From: Periplaneta americana
Lineage: Eukaryota; Arthropoda; Insecta; Blattodea; Blattidae
Assembly: GCF_040183065.1 (NCBI RefSeq)
Contig: NC_091120.1
Coordinates: forward strand, 255,501-319,500
Direction: 5' to 3'
DNA: 64,000 bases
The notes under the pieces are model-generated. The model did no database searches. It had not been told where the DNA came from and was given only the letters and a program-made list of their open reading frames with translations. Of this stretch, positions 1 to 13,331 are shown in pieces. The position numbers and the translations under genes are program-made. Position 1 is the first letter of the stretch; each line of letters starts with the position of its first letter.

Positions 1-640
1 TTTTACATTTGTAACTTGATGTTTGCGGATTATGACCTCAAAACTTTGTATTTTGTATTGGTGCCAGTAACTGGAAAGGAATTCGCAACTGTTAGCTGAA
101 CTGAATGTCGTACATCACAATTTAAATCTCTGTTTATGATGTAGTGACAGTCACGCATTCTTAGCACGTGAAAATTTAATTTAAAGTTTTTACTTTGTAC
201 AATTGCAGAAGTACAAACTATTTTTAAAAGTTGTAGTAAAGAGATATATGTATAAATACTTATGTAGATGTTTATTTGAAGTATCTGCTTTGCATATTAC
301 GGAAATCAACACTATAAATTAAATATGAATTACAGTTAATTATTACCTATTAAATGATTGAATGCATCATAATTAAAGCAGAATTTGTATATGGCTTTGG
401 TATTTATTTCTCTTACATCTGTCATCAGTATAAGAATGAACTAATTATGTTGCATTATTAAACGTCTGTGATTTCACTTGAACGTCTTCTTTCTTTTTTT
501 ACTTACAACTTTCACCTAACATTTTACTGTCATTGAAAATGTAGATACACCATAAGTGCATTTACATTTTCATGAGGAAGAAAGTTCGGGTACATCCTCG
601 GAACGTAATTTCAGAAGATTGACAAAATTAGAAGACTCAT
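1..640. other. AT-rich spacer, nothing recognised
   Basis: No convincing coding frame, repeat end or RNA gene was seen. The stretch is AT-rich with short homopolymers only. Confidence 0.5.
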
Positions 641-704
641 CAACATGACCACAGTAAGGCCAATCCTTGGCAAACCAAGAACAATGCTGAAGTAAAAATT
701 TTCC

Positions 705-1213
705 TTAAACAAACAGTAGTGGCCTGCATTTCTTTTGCTGTAGAATGAGTAATTGATGACAGAATATTACTCCTTTTTTCATAGAATTATTTGTACTGAC
801 TGAACACATATGCAAATTACTTTTTTCATGAGATATTAATCGTTTTAGAGCAACGGACCAGTTCTTAAAGCCGTATTTAACGAATGCATTATAGGAATCC
901 TTCTTCACAGTAATAGTTTTTGGAGGCAATCTCTTGTTTTCACACATAGACCTACACAAAAAAACAATAAACTCTGTCATCTCTGAATCCATGTATATGT
1001 TTTTACCCAATGTTTTTGAAAAGTCCTGCCCCTGCAGCTGCCACTTTCAGTACCAGTATCATTTTTTGTGGAATTACCAGAAATTGTAACAGGGATTTTA
1101 TTGCCACAAGCTGCCGAAGATGGATCACTTTTACTGCTACATGCTGTTGATTCGATATCACCATCACGATTATCAGTTGAAGTCCTTTTGTATTTCACTA
1201 TATACTTATCCAT
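705..1213 (-). pseudogene. hAT-type transposase N-terminus (ZMYM1/TTF-zinc-finger-like), broken
   Basis: The minus strand reads from a Met at 1213 (MDKYIVKYKRT) through a polar, Ser/Thr-rich N-terminal stretch to a TFQKHWVKTYTWIQ motif. In another frame it continues with FLCRSMCENKRLPPKT and a YGFKNWSVALKRLISHEKS segment. The order W-x-TWIQ, Cys-rich turn, GFxNW, HEKSxxH is typical of the TTF-type zinc finger at the start of ZMYM1-like hAT transposases. At least two frame disruptions lie around 960-1000, and no catalytic domain follows within the window. It is most likely the 5' remnant of a hAT element rather than a host gene. The family call comes from motif recognition only. Confidence 0.5.
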
Positions 1214-2104
1214 TTCAATGATTTTGACACGCAAGACATGAAGACATAATATAATTTCAAGCATAAGTGACACAGGTCAAACAGAACACAAACTAACGGC
1301 TAGCGGTCTACACGTTCTGACTTCTGACTACTTCGTTCAATTGTTGAAGTCTGGAAATTCAAATTCAGTATAAGTTACACTATATCCAACATGATTTCAC
1401 AAAAGAAAATCTCTCGCTGGCTGTTGCGTTTCATGGTTGTTGCAGAGCTGCCAATTAAAGCACAAAGAACTTCGCAAGTTGTTATAAGTACTGTCCATTT
1501 ACTGAATGTTTTATCTAGGAGGGATGGGGCACTCTTCGCAGCAGGTATGTCGGCTCACTGCTAACGTATATTTAGAAAACGGTCGCCACTTATATGTCAA
1601 AGTGGATTTGAATTACTACGAATTCAATTAGCCGTTTGTTTTAAGATAACCTTTTTACAGGGTGTATTACAAAAGCCAGCCGCCCATCAATGCGATGAGT
1701 GAGTCGATTTTAATTACGGTCAAGAAGCAAACCTTTATAGTGCCGGTTGAGTACGATGAAAACAATTTTTTTTTTTTTTTTTTTTTTTTTTACAGAACAC
1801 TAATATAAAGAAAAAATAATAATACTACAATTTTCAATGAGGTGTGCTGCGCATACCCACTCAAATTTTGGGGTTTGCTTGAGTGACCGAGCATACCCGT
1901 AGTCGACGCCTATGATATATATATATATGATTATTGTGTAAGTGTAATAACAACAAGCAATTTTTATTATACAAAATTTAATACAAGTTAAAGTTTGTTA
2001 AAAATAGGATGGCTGTGAAAAAATTAAATTTAAAAGATTTTATAAGGATATTCATGAATATATTCCATTGTAACATAGTATAATATTAATAAATATACCG
2101 TAAC

Positions 2105-2127
<23 letters not shown>
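1214..2127. other. Spacer with poly-T run and short AT repeats
   Basis: No gene was seen. A 26-base T run lies at 1766-1791, a (TA)n run near 1913-1928, and an (AAT)n run starts near 2110. The (AAT)n run abuts the LINE that follows. Confidence 0.5.
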
Positions 2128-2139
<12 letters not shown>

Positions 2140-2140
<1 letters not shown>

Positions 2141-3640
2141 GTACAAGTCTCCAGGTATTGATCAAATTCCAGCAGAATTAATACAATAGGATGGAAGTGC
2201 ATTATCTAGTGAAATTTATAAACTTGTACTTGCAATTTGGAAAAAGGAAATTGTACCAGAACAATGGAAGGAGTCCATAATCGTACCTATTTTTAAGAAG
2301 GGGGACAAGACTAACTGTAGTAACTTTCGAAGAATATCACTTTTGTTGACGTCGTACAAAATTTTGTCGAATATCCTTTTGAGAAGATTAACTCCATATG
2401 TAGATGAAATTATTGGGGATCATCAGTGTTGTTTTAGGCGTAATAGATCGACTATTGATCAGATTTTTTCTATTCGACAGATATTGGAGAAAAAATGGTA
2501 GTATAAGGGTACAGTACATCAGTTATTCATAGATTTCAAAAAGGCGTATGACTCGGTTAAGAGAGAAGTTTTATATAATATTCTTATTGAATTTGGTATT
2601 CCCAAGAAACTAGTTCGATTAATTAAAATGTGTCTCAGTGAAACATACAGCAGAGTCTGTATAGGCCAGTTTCTATCTGATGCTTTTCCAATTCACTGCG
2701 GGCTAAAGCAAGGAGATGCACTATCACCTTTACTTTTTAACTTCGCTCTAGAATATGCCATTAGGAAAGTTCAGGATAACAGGGAGGGTTTGGAATTGAA
2801 CGGGTTACATCAGCTGCTTGTCTATGCGGATGACGTGAATATGTTAGGAGAAAATCCACAAACGATTAGGGAAAACGCGGAAATTCTACTTGAAGCAAGT
2901 AAAGCGATAGGGTTAGAAGTAAATCCCGAAAAGACTAAGTATATTATATGTCTCATGACGAGAATATTGTATGAAATGGAACTATAAAAATTGGAGATTT
3001 ATCCTTCGAAGAGGTGGAAAAATTCAAATATCTTGGAGCAACAGTAACAAAAATATAAATGACACTCTGGAGGAAATTAAACGCAGAATAAATATGGGAA
3101 ATGCCTGTTATTATTCGGTGGAGAAGCTTTTGTCATCTAGTCTGTCAAAAAATGTGAAAGTTAGAATTTATAAAACAGTTATATTACCGGTTGTTCTGTA
3201 TGGCTGTGAAACTTGGACTCTACTTTGAGAGAGGAACAGAGATTAAGGGTGTTTGAGAATAAGGTTCTTAGGAAAATATTTGGGGCTAAGAGGGATGAAG
3301 TTACAGGAGAATGGAGAAAGTTACACAACGCAGAGCTGCACGCATTGTATTCTTCACCTGACATAATTAGGAACATTAAATCCAGACGTTTGAGATGGGC
3401 AGGATATGTAGCACGTATGGGCGAATCCAGAAATGCATATAGAGTGTTAGTTGGGAGTCCGGAGGGAAAACGATCTTGGGGAGGCTGAGACGTAGATGGA
3501 AAGATAATATTAAAATGGATTTCAGGGAGGTGGGATATGATGATAGAGACTGGATTAATCTTGCTCAGGATAGGGACCAATGGTGGGCTTATGTAAGGGC
3601 GGCAATGAAACACTGGGTTCCTTAAAAGCCAGTAAGTAAG
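2140..3640 (+). mobile_element. RTE-like LINE, 5'-truncated, broken ORF
   Basis: The + strand encodes a reverse transcriptase with [11 protein letters not shown] (motif A), [19 protein letters not shown] (motif B), [13 protein letters not shown] (motif C) and the C-terminal [22 protein letters not shown] segment. The frame is broken by several stops and shifts. The copy ends AAAAGCCAGTAAGTAAG. The 12 bases TAATAATAACAA occur at 2128-2139 and again at 3641-3652 and look like a target-site duplication, although the site is an AAT microsatellite. Three other copies of the same family are in the window (25793, 41131 and 59865). Placement in the RTE clade is from memory of similar insect endonuclease-RT proteins. 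Confidence 0.85.
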
Positions 3641-3771
3641 TAATAATAACAACAATAATAATGATATCAGCAATGTAGTGATCCGAGTGATCATATGTGG
3701 ACCTCACCGGTGTCCCAGGATTTCAGGTAAGAAATCTGGTAACCTATACCACTTTTTTTTTTTTTTTTTTA

Positions 3772-4114
3772 AAGATGGGACATGTCATTAGCGCTGCGAT
3801 CGGAAAAACAACTGAATGTTACATAGCGTGGTAGGTCTATTGCCATGATAACAAAGGTTGAGTTGCCAAAGTTACAGTTTTCACGTGGTGGCGACATTTA
3901 TTGTGCACACAATGTCAGCATTGATACGTTTCGTCTTTCATTCTTTGTCGATTTTTGTATTATTTTTTTTTTTTACCTTCACGTAAATTGTCAATGAATG
4001 TTTCAACGTCAGCCATCTAACGTTAATCCCTTCAGCTGACAGCGTGGTAGTTAACACTGGCAACATTGGGCTCTAGTTCCAAGCTCAGCCGCACAACTGT
4101 CATGTCCCATCTTT
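3772..4114. mobile_element. MITE with AAGATGGGACATG termini
   Basis: The left end reads AAGATGGGACATGTCATTAG after a T run. The right end is its near reverse complement (CTGTCATGTCCCATCTT). There is no coding capacity. Related ends occur near 11163 (+) and 22690-22768 (reverse). At 22.7 kb the similarity extends about 80 bases inward, including the GCGATCGGAAAAA stretch, so this is a dispersed family. The superfamily was not determined. Confidence 0.6.
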
Positions 4115-4560
4115 CATAAAAACAGATATAAACTTAAGTATAAATAGTAAGTGGGCAAGTGTTATTAAATATGGTTTCTATAAATTTTATTAGTGGAATA
4201 TGAAATTTACAACACAAAATTGTGACATTTGTCTTTTTTTCGAAGTTCTCGTAGAGATCGATTATTTAGTCCTGACAGCTCGGCGACGCGAAAGAGGGGA
4301 AGTAATAGGAGTAGTGGGAAGAGCTTCGGAGTAGAGATAAGGGCGAGTGGTCAGTAAAGAAATGCAGTACAGCTTAACTGTACTGGAAACACACCGCTCT
4401 ACTGCACGTGTGACATCCGATCACTTTGGATGCAAGTGACTAACCCGAACATCCCTTGGCGTAACTTAATGGACTCGTTTGACCCAGGCGCACATTTCCG
4501 GCGACTGTCACAACTAATCGCACTGTACGTGCAGTTCACGTCAAGAGGACTAATAATATA

Positions 4561-4566
<6 letters not shown>

Positions 4567-4654
<88 letters not shown>
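4567..4654. repeat. Compound microsatellite (TA)n(GA)n
   Basis: About 27 TA units run to 4620, followed directly by 17 GA units to 4654. It makes a spurious open frame of Ile/Tyr and Leu/Ser repeats on the minus strand. Confidence 0.95.
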
Positions 4655-4657
<3 letters not shown>

Positions 4658-5100
4658 CTTGGTTCACATGTGCGGTATAGTGAAGCAAGCTGAGCGCAAG
4701 GTTAAACTTCAACAGCAAGGGCAGCATCGCCGGGCTGTGGTATAGATCACGATGGCAAGAGAAATTCTGTTCGATTTCGCTACGTGGGACACCGTTTAGA
4801 CCTGCCAACCAATGAACGATAAAATGTGAGAGTTGGAAATTTAGTGCGACTCGTCCCTTGGCCATACAGTAATTATTTGTTGTAGCCTAGATTGTCACAT
4901 TCCATCTTAAAAAAAAAAGGTATAGGCTGTAATCAACAAGTTAGAAGCCCGCAGAGTTGGTGACACTGGTATGTAGTGATGAGTCCAACCGGCTCTTAGG
5001 CGAGCTAGCTCGTCAGCTCACGGTCCCAAGAGAGAATCAGTTCGTTCACGAGCTGGTTGCCAGTTGCCAGCTTTTTCGTTCGCGAACTGTCTAATCTAAT
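4655..5100. other. Spacer with hAT-like end sequence near 4977
   Basis: No gene was seen. From about 4975 the sequence TAGTGATGAGTCCAACCGG, followed by repeated GAGCTxGCTCG and CGTTCACGAGCT words, resembles the subterminal region of a non-autonomous hAT element. The other end was not found. Similar words recur near 23000. Confidence 0.3.
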
Positions 5101-5102
5101 GA

Positions 5103-7215
<2,113 letters not shown>

Positions 7216-7490
7216 ATTGTGAAACATAAAGATAATGCAAAATATAAATTATATTAGCTTTATAAGTAAATATGTATTTACATATAAATCCTTTCCCTGC
7301 TAATGACATTAGGAATCGGAAGGATAACAGGGACAATCGTATTATGTTAAACAAAAAATATGAAAAAACAAAGTCTGCAACATAAACGTTATAGCCTACG
7401 TATATTTTTCTACACACATCAGCTGATAAAAAGCCGCACATCCGTCCGCAACTGACGTATGGCGCGGTCTCACCTTCTCTGGCTTGTCCA

Positions 7491-7725
7491 CACCTGTGGA
7501 GTAACGGTCAGCGCGTCTGGCCGCGAAACCAGGTGGCCCTGGTTCGAATCCCGGTTGGGGCAAGTTACCTGGTGGAGGTTTTCCCTCAACCCAATACGAG
7601 CAAATGCTGGGTAGTTTTCGGTGCTGGACCCCGGACTCATTTCACCGGCATTATCACCTTCATATCATTCAGACGCTAAATAACCTAATGTTGATACAGC
7701 GTCGTAAAATAACCCAATTAAAAAA
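7491..7725 (+). repeat. tRNA-derived SINE, near full length
   Basis: It starts CACCTGTGGAGTAACGG with a box A-like segment and has a box B-like GGTTCGAATCCC. A conserved body follows (CCAATACGAGCAAATGCTGG) with the tail CAGCGTCGTAAAATAACCCA and a short A run. At least two clear further copies are in the window (17286 and 63919) and diverged relatives lie at 17762, 35960 and 54640. Like other SINEs it would be transcribed by RNA polymerase III and moved by a LINE. Confidence 0.9.
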
Positions 7726-8105
7726 TTCTCTGTCATTCTCAGGAACTACAAATGTCACGTGATCATGCATTGAATGCCATTGGTTATTCAAGAGCGGGAG
7801 TTGTGAGACGAGCTGTGAGCTGCAGTGTTGCCAAACGGCGGGTAATAACCCGATTTTCGGGTAAAATTGTGGTCGGAGGGTATTTGAGCGGATATTGACA
7901 GTTCGGGTAATTTAATACTTTTAGAATTTCCAAATTTGAATTAGTACCATAATTTAATGTATCCATTATGCAGTATGTTATGTATTTCTTTCTAACTTTA
8001 TTCTGTACAATTTATACGAAAATAAACACGTGTCGACGCAATTTTAGCTCGCGTCGCTGCATAATCTCTTGACCATTGCGATCGGAGGGAGGACTGCAGT
8101 GCAAC
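7726..8105. other. Spacer with a hAT-like terminus near 7826
   Basis: No gene was seen. CAGTGTTGCCAAACGGCGGG at about 7825 looks like the outer end of a hAT-type element (GTGTTGCCAA). A comparable end in reverse lies near 22965. No partner end or duplication was found nearby. Confidence 0.3.
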
Positions 8106-8108
8106 TAA

Positions 8109-8693
8109 AGCCTGGTTCAGACGGTGCGTGTTTCTGTGATGGATTCCAAGGTGGCTGCGCTGATGGCTGCCCTGCGTGCTCAATGGCTGGCTCCCGTGTT
8201 GCCTACGGTGATGGTAGTTTTTCACACGGAGCTGGCTCTTTTCACAGTTCAAATTGGAAAATCATCTGCTGTTTTATCTGTTGCCAACACTCATGGTCAG
8301 AAAGAAACTAAATCGTGAGTGGAAAACAACTAAAGTCCTGCATTAACATTAGTAAATGTCGTAATAAAGTAATTAAGCCATAAGTGCAAAACAGCTAAGT
8401 CCGATATTTAATTGCTGTTTCTTAGAAACTAAAGAATATAGAAAAAACAGGTTTAGTTGGAAAACAACGAACATGGCGACATGGTTTCAGTGGTGATATT
8501 ATATGATCATCTTTGGTTTTCAGCCTGCAAACCATCACGAAAAATAGCGAGGAAACTACCCTCGAAATCCAGGAAGTTAACCATCCAAGGAGCCACCAGA
8601 GCGGATTACTTCCGGTGAGTGACCACGCAGGCGACCCATCCGCGCAGCCACCTTGGAATCCATCACAGAAACACGCACCGTCTGAACCGGGCT
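8109..8693. mobile_element. MITE with ~53-bp inverted ends, Harbinger-like
   Basis: The left end AGCCTGGTTCAGACGGTGCG continues inward as TGTTTCTGTGATGGATTCCA. The right end is its reverse complement over about 53 bases with about one mismatch. TAA flanks both ends (8106-8108 and 8694-8696), which fits the 3-bp TWA duplication of PIF/Harbinger elements. No transposase is encoded. The right half (from about 8415) is repeated at 11350-11639. The superfamily call is inference from the 3-bp duplication. Confidence 0.65.
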
Positions 8694-9142
8694 TAATTCT
8701 ATAGGTAATTCACTAATTCAATGTTTGCCAGATTGAGGAATTAATCCCTCGGTGCAGGAATATTTTGGCCCGAAAGAGATTGAGGGATTTTTCGCTTAAT
8801 TTTAAGAAAATGTAGAGATTTCTCATAATATGAAAATATTAATAAATAAATGCATGTGGGCTCCTCAATACTACTCGTACAAAGTAATGACATGGGTCAT
8901 GATCAGTGTCGCCAACACATAAATTGTATCCCCGTCAGTATAACAGCTGGAAATTCGTCAGAATCCGTCAAAATAAAAAAGATCCACTCAATATATCTAT
9001 ATACAAATGAAAACAAAATTATAACACAACTTACTTATAACTTTTAATTAAAATAATTAATAATTCGTCAACCTTTCACTTGATTACAAGGAAATCTGAA
9101 ACAGGGGATTCTTCATTATGTTAGCCTATGGCACAGCCAGGG

Positions 9143-10460
9143 CACAGTCTACTATATACAGTCGCGAAGCTTGAGGTGTTTTTTTTGCAAATCTCGTGAT
9201 AAAGCGCTCCAAGCGGTTAGCAACTAGAAACAATAGACTGTCCATGGTCGACTTTGGACTGCGTCGTATTTCTATCGAGTGCTAGCTCGTTGCGTATTTC
9301 ACATTGATGCTTGTGAAACGTTCGTTATTGGTTATAATTAAAATGTTAATGGCTAAAATATAATAAATGGAATAATAATATGGGACAAGGAGGAGACGTT
9401 TGTAGTGCTATAAATTGTAGCAACAGTAAGAGAAAGAGGCCACAGTTATCCTTTTTCCGATTTCCGAAAGATTCAGAAAGGTTCCTGGGTTTCCACAAGA
9501 ATGCTGTGCAGAAACAAAACTGTTAATTTGAAGTTCTTTGTGACTGTTAGAATACATTATATCCTTAAATTTCACAATGAAATGTTTCAGTCTAACCGAA
9601 AGGACATTAGATACCTGTTAAAGTTCTGTCACTTAGGCTGCTAAATTTCCAGAGAAATAAAGGTTAGGTATACTTTTTTTTTTTCAGAGGATATATTTTT
9701 AATTGTAGCTATTAATTTTGTTATTATTTTTATGTTATTTTACTGAAGACGTAGAAAAATTAAGTTTGTTTTAATGAAATTTATTGATCATGTTTTATTT
9801 TCAATTCTGGTGGGATTATTATTGCTTAGGCCTACTTTTTTTTTTTCAAAGGATATGTTTTTAATTATAGCTGTTAATTTTGTTGTTATTTTTATTTGTT
9901 ACTTTACTAGAGACATAGAAAAAGTCTGTTACAATAAAATTTGTTGATCACGTTTTATTTCCAATTCTGGTGTGATTATTATTGCTTAACCTCATCCCAC
10001 TTTGTTAACTACGTAAGCCTACACTACAAGTACCGGTACACGTAAGTTACTCCTTTAATTCATATTTCCATTATTATTGTTGCAAAGGGAAATGCAAATT
10101 AATATTTATTGGTTTCATGGTTAATTATCGCTATAATCTTGAATGAGTGAAGCTATTATAGTAAATTTCACAAACAAGAATTATATTAACTTATTTCTTG
10201 CAGGTATCTTCGAGTTTATGGTGGAATTTAATATAATTAATAAAATAACAAATTAACTTTATGCATTTAATATTTCAATAATGGAAGGAAGGTGTTAATT
10301 TTTCCAAAAGAACACAACGAAAGTGTTAACATATTTTGTCGGCTGCTAGGAGAGAGATCTGCGATGATGAGACGATAGTAGCGATCCTAGTGGTGGGGAA
10401 CTACCCATGTTTGCATTTTTACTACATATTGAGCTTCGCGACTGTATATAATAGACTGTG
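9143..10460 (+). mobile_element. P-like DNA transposon, non-autonomous, with THAP exon
   Basis: The ends are inverted: CACAGTCTACTATATACAGT on the left, and on the right, read in reverse, CACAGTCTATTATATACAGT; both continue TCGCGAAGCT. The 7 bases GCCAGGG flank the element on both sides (9136-9142 and 10461-10467). Inside, a short frame at 9380 encodes the start of a THAP zinc finger, the DNA-binding domain of P-element transposases. The rest is AT-rich and non-coding, so the element is an internally deleted derivative. P elements usually give 8-bp duplications, so the 7-bp match suggests one changed or lost base, or a variant family. Confidence 0.75.
9380..9526 (+). pseudogene. THAP-domain fragment (P-element-type transposase start)
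   Basis: This is a 48-codon frame starting MGQGGDVCSAINCSNSKRKR. The spacing C-x4-C, a basic loop, then SFFRFPKDSERF matches the first half of a THAP (C2CH) zinc finger. The usual Trp, second Cys and His half is missing, and the frame ends in QKQNC. It could be a first exon whose partner exons were deleted. It lies inside the inverted ends of the P-like element, so a transposon origin is far more likely than a host THAP gene. Confidence 0.65.
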
Positions 10461-10744
10461 GCCAGGGTTCAAAGAAAAAGTGAAATCCCCCAAAATTAAA
10501 CAATTAAAATGACAGCAGCTAAAAAAAAGTCAAAAGACGATGTAAATCGTAAATTCCGCCAGAAAATCCGTCACCCGTCAAAGCCATTCTTTTCCCGTCT
10601 GCTACGTTGAAATTCCGTCAGTTTTGACGTGAGCATTGCATGATGATTTCACAATATGATGTAATGATCACGTGGCTAGGTAATTCCCCTTGCTTTTTGA
10701 GTTACTTTTGCACCAACGATGATTTTCCAATTTGAACTGTCAGC

Positions 10745-11103
10745 AAATGGATTCTGAATGGAAAAATCATTCTTTGCTTGAACATAAAAAAAACTCGGCC
10801 TTGATTCATCTAAACCTGCGGAAGAATACTGGAGAAAAGTTTTTGAAATGAAATCTCCAACAAATATTCCCATTTTCCCAAATTTACAGAAAACCGTTTT
10901 CCTCATCCTTAAGTCTCCCCTTTTCTAATGCCTCGGTTGAAAGAGTGTTTAGTGTCTTGAAGAACTTGAAAATCGCACATAGGAACAGACTGAAAACAGA
11001 AACAGTGGTAGCATTGATGGCTGGAAAGGAGACGATAGAAGCCAAGGGAGGATGTGTTTCCTTTGAACCAACTAAAGACATGATGAGGAGCAGTGTGTGG
11101 TAG
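10745..11103 (+). pseudogene. hAT transposase C-terminus, broken
   Basis: The + strand encodes AEEYWRKVFEMKSPTN and then, in a shifted frame, LPFSNASVERVFSVLKNLKI followed by AHRNRLKTETVVALMAGKE. This is the hAT C-terminal dimerisation region in which ASVERVFS holds the conserved catalytic Glu. One frame change lies near 10910. The class resembles the 52-kDa-repressor-like hATs and is not the clade of the 5.3-kb transposase. Repeated CCGTCA words at 8930-9065 and 10556-10625 may be the subterminal repeats of the same or another hAT, with the P-like element inserted between them. Confidence 0.7.
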
Positions 11104-11349
11104 CTACGGTACAATGCCAGATACTTGTGTTTATACTTTATTATTATTATTATTTTTTTTTTGAAGATGGGACATGACAGTTAAGCCAGCGTATAGGTAA
11201 TTAAGTATGGACACTTCGCGTCGGTACCTTTGATGTAGCAGGACTGATTTCAATGACCTTCAAGCCAGCTAGAGCGTGAGATTTTGCTTTCTCCCTAGAA
11301 TTGGCACTGACATCACACCATTGAGCTCTATACTAAATAATAAAGTCCA

Positions 11350-11639
11350 ATAATTAATTATTGTTTCTTAGAAACTAGAGAATATAGAAAAAACAGCTTT
11401 AGTTGGAAAACAACGAACATGGCGACATGGTTTCAGTGGATATATTATATGATCATCTTTGGTTTCCAGCCTGCACATCATCACGGAAAATAGCAAGGAA
11501 CCTACCCTCGAAATCCAGGAAGCTAGCCATCCACGGAGCCACCAGAGCGCATTACTTCCGGCGAGTGACCACGCTGGCTACCCATCCGTGCAGCCACCTT
11601 GGAATCCATCACAGAAACATGCACCGTCTGAACCGGGCT
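11350..11639 (+). repeat. Right-half copy of the 8109-8693 MITE
   Basis: It closely matches 8415-8693, including ACAACGAACATGGCGACATG and the GGAATCCATCACAGAAACAC end region. The left half is absent. Confidence 0.8.
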
Positions 11640-11679
11640 TTTTGGCAACTCAACCGTTGTTACCATACAACGAGCTATA

Positions 11680-13328
11680 GGTAGACCATTTACAAAAACA
11701 GTTATGGCGGAATCCTTACCTTATTTCCTTCTCCCACACTCGCTGTGCGAACCCCTCCGTGCATTCCCCTCCGTCGATCACCAATCAGAGTCTGTTTCTG
11801 AACTCAGGTCGGCAGCACTAGACCCGCTACTATCGTCACTCCCATTGGATAACGATATGATTACGCTGTCTACTGCTGCATCAACCGTACACTCCTGGTC
11901 AAGATATTTGTCTTCTATTTTCCTCACATGCTCACAACATTTCCTCCATTTTTCGGACGGATATTCATTCATAAGTTTTATGACTAAACTTTTTTTCTCG
12001 CCTAAGGATGTGCCAATACTCTGGCTAGCTACTTGACCTTTTATGTCACCCCAAACCAGCTCGATCGAATTTAAGTCGGGATGATATGGGGGAAGCCGAA
12101 GGGGTATGTGACCATATTTCATGATGAGTTCATCAACTACGTATCTTCGTTTGTGATGAACTCCTTTCACTATCTGAAGAAGCTGGGATCTCGTGTCTGA
12201 CTCAATGAAGTCAATTTCATGTTTCCTCAGCCACTCCACTATTTTGTGTCGAGGAGTTGCTGTGGTAGGCCTCTTATCTATCTCCACATTGTGATATTTA
12301 GCGTTATCCATCACAATAACGCTAGGAGATTCTAATTTAGGGAGGAGTTCATTTTCCATCCATCTACAATAATTTTCCGCGTTCATGGAGGTATGATAAT
12401 CGCCATGTTTTTGTCCACTTTTGAACACCAACAATGCACCTTCCACGAATCCATCTTCCCCTCCTCCATGTAGCACTATTAGTCTTTCCCCTTTTCCTAT
12501 TTTCGTTAGAATGCCTAATTCCTCCTCTGCCTGCCAGCATGATTTTACAGAGTGTGATTCTTGAATGTAGGTTTCGTCTACATAAACAATATATTTGCCT
12601 TCCCTCCTATGTTTTCTTATTTCTTTCAAATAACGTGTTCTCCACACTGCAATATCTGGTCTTTCTACCAATATTTTTCTATTATTTTGGCACTTTTTCC
12701 ATTTGAAACCAATTTTCTTTAATGTCTGACGTAGAAATTCTCGTCCACAGTCAATAACCTGAACTTCCTTCAAAGCCGTTAACAGTTTTCCAACTGTTGG
12801 ACATTCTCTTTCCACGGCATAAAATCCACGAATTTTTTGCCTTATGGCACAGACTGTAAAATTGTCCACTTCTACTCATTTCTTTCTTTCCCCCTTTTTC
12901 CATTGGGTGTAGAGAAAGATAGAGATCCCTTTGCTAAACTCTCTATTCCTTCCTTCACAATTCTGGTGATCACTCTTTCCGAAACTCCAGTGGCTTCACT
13001 TGTTACACGTGCAACATTAATGTCCATCTTGTGTTCTTCTTTCTGCCTTTTAAAGAACTGATGCACATTGTATACTATTTCGCGGGCCTGGCCTCTTAGC
13101 GGCGTGCCAGATTTAGATGTCGAAGGCATCCTAACCTAAAAGTACTAAAACTTAAATGCAAAGCACTATTACTTTTATGTATTTATTTTACACTTCACTT
13201 GGTCGCGACTGTACGTACTCACTACGAAATCAGCACTGACTTCCGCCCACGTGTTCATCATGATCACGAGTTGCGGGAGGGGAGACTCGCGCATGCGCAT
13301 TGGAACTGCATTTACAAAGTGGTAGACC
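11680..13328 (-). mobile_element. Tc1/mariner-superfamily element with long D-E spacing
   Basis: The ends are imperfect inverted repeats of about 25 bp: GGTAGACCATTTACAAAAAC on the left, and on the right, reversed, GGTCTACCACTTTGTAAATG; both then reach CAGTT. TA flanks each end (11678-11679 and 13329-13330), as expected for this superfamily. The transposase gene fills most of the 1.65 kb on the minus strand. The right end has been hit by a LINE, which duplicated 15 bases covering this terminus. Confidence 0.85.
11778..13129 (-). pseudogene. Tc1/mariner-type DDE transposase, one frameshift
   Basis: The N-terminal part (MPSTSKSGTPLRGQAREIVY) is a helix-turn-helix-like region. It ends at a stop at about 12872, and the rest continues in another frame from DNFTVCAIRQKIRGFY, so one frameshift lies near 12875-12885. 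The catalytic core has IVYVDETYIQ (first Asp), VIVMDNAKYH (second Asp) and PPYHPDLNSIELVWGDIKGQ (final Glu). I count 81 residues between the second Asp and the Glu, far more than the 34-37 usual in Tc1 and mariner and close to the DD82E spacing described for Sailor-type elements. An acidic, Ser-rich tail closes the roughly 450-residue product. Apart from the frameshift it looks complete, which suggests a fairly recent loss. Confidence 0.85.
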
Positions 13329-13331
13329 TAT

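Noticed and set aside
3179-3694. 171-codon minus-strand frame
   Set aside because: It is antisense to the RTE-like LINE; the same antisense frame recurs at other copies of the LINE, so it reflects LINE codon use rather than a gene.
4536-4865. 109-codon frame rich in Leu/Ser and Ile/Tyr repeats
   Set aside because: It is made by the (TA)n(GA)n microsatellite and has no other coding signal.
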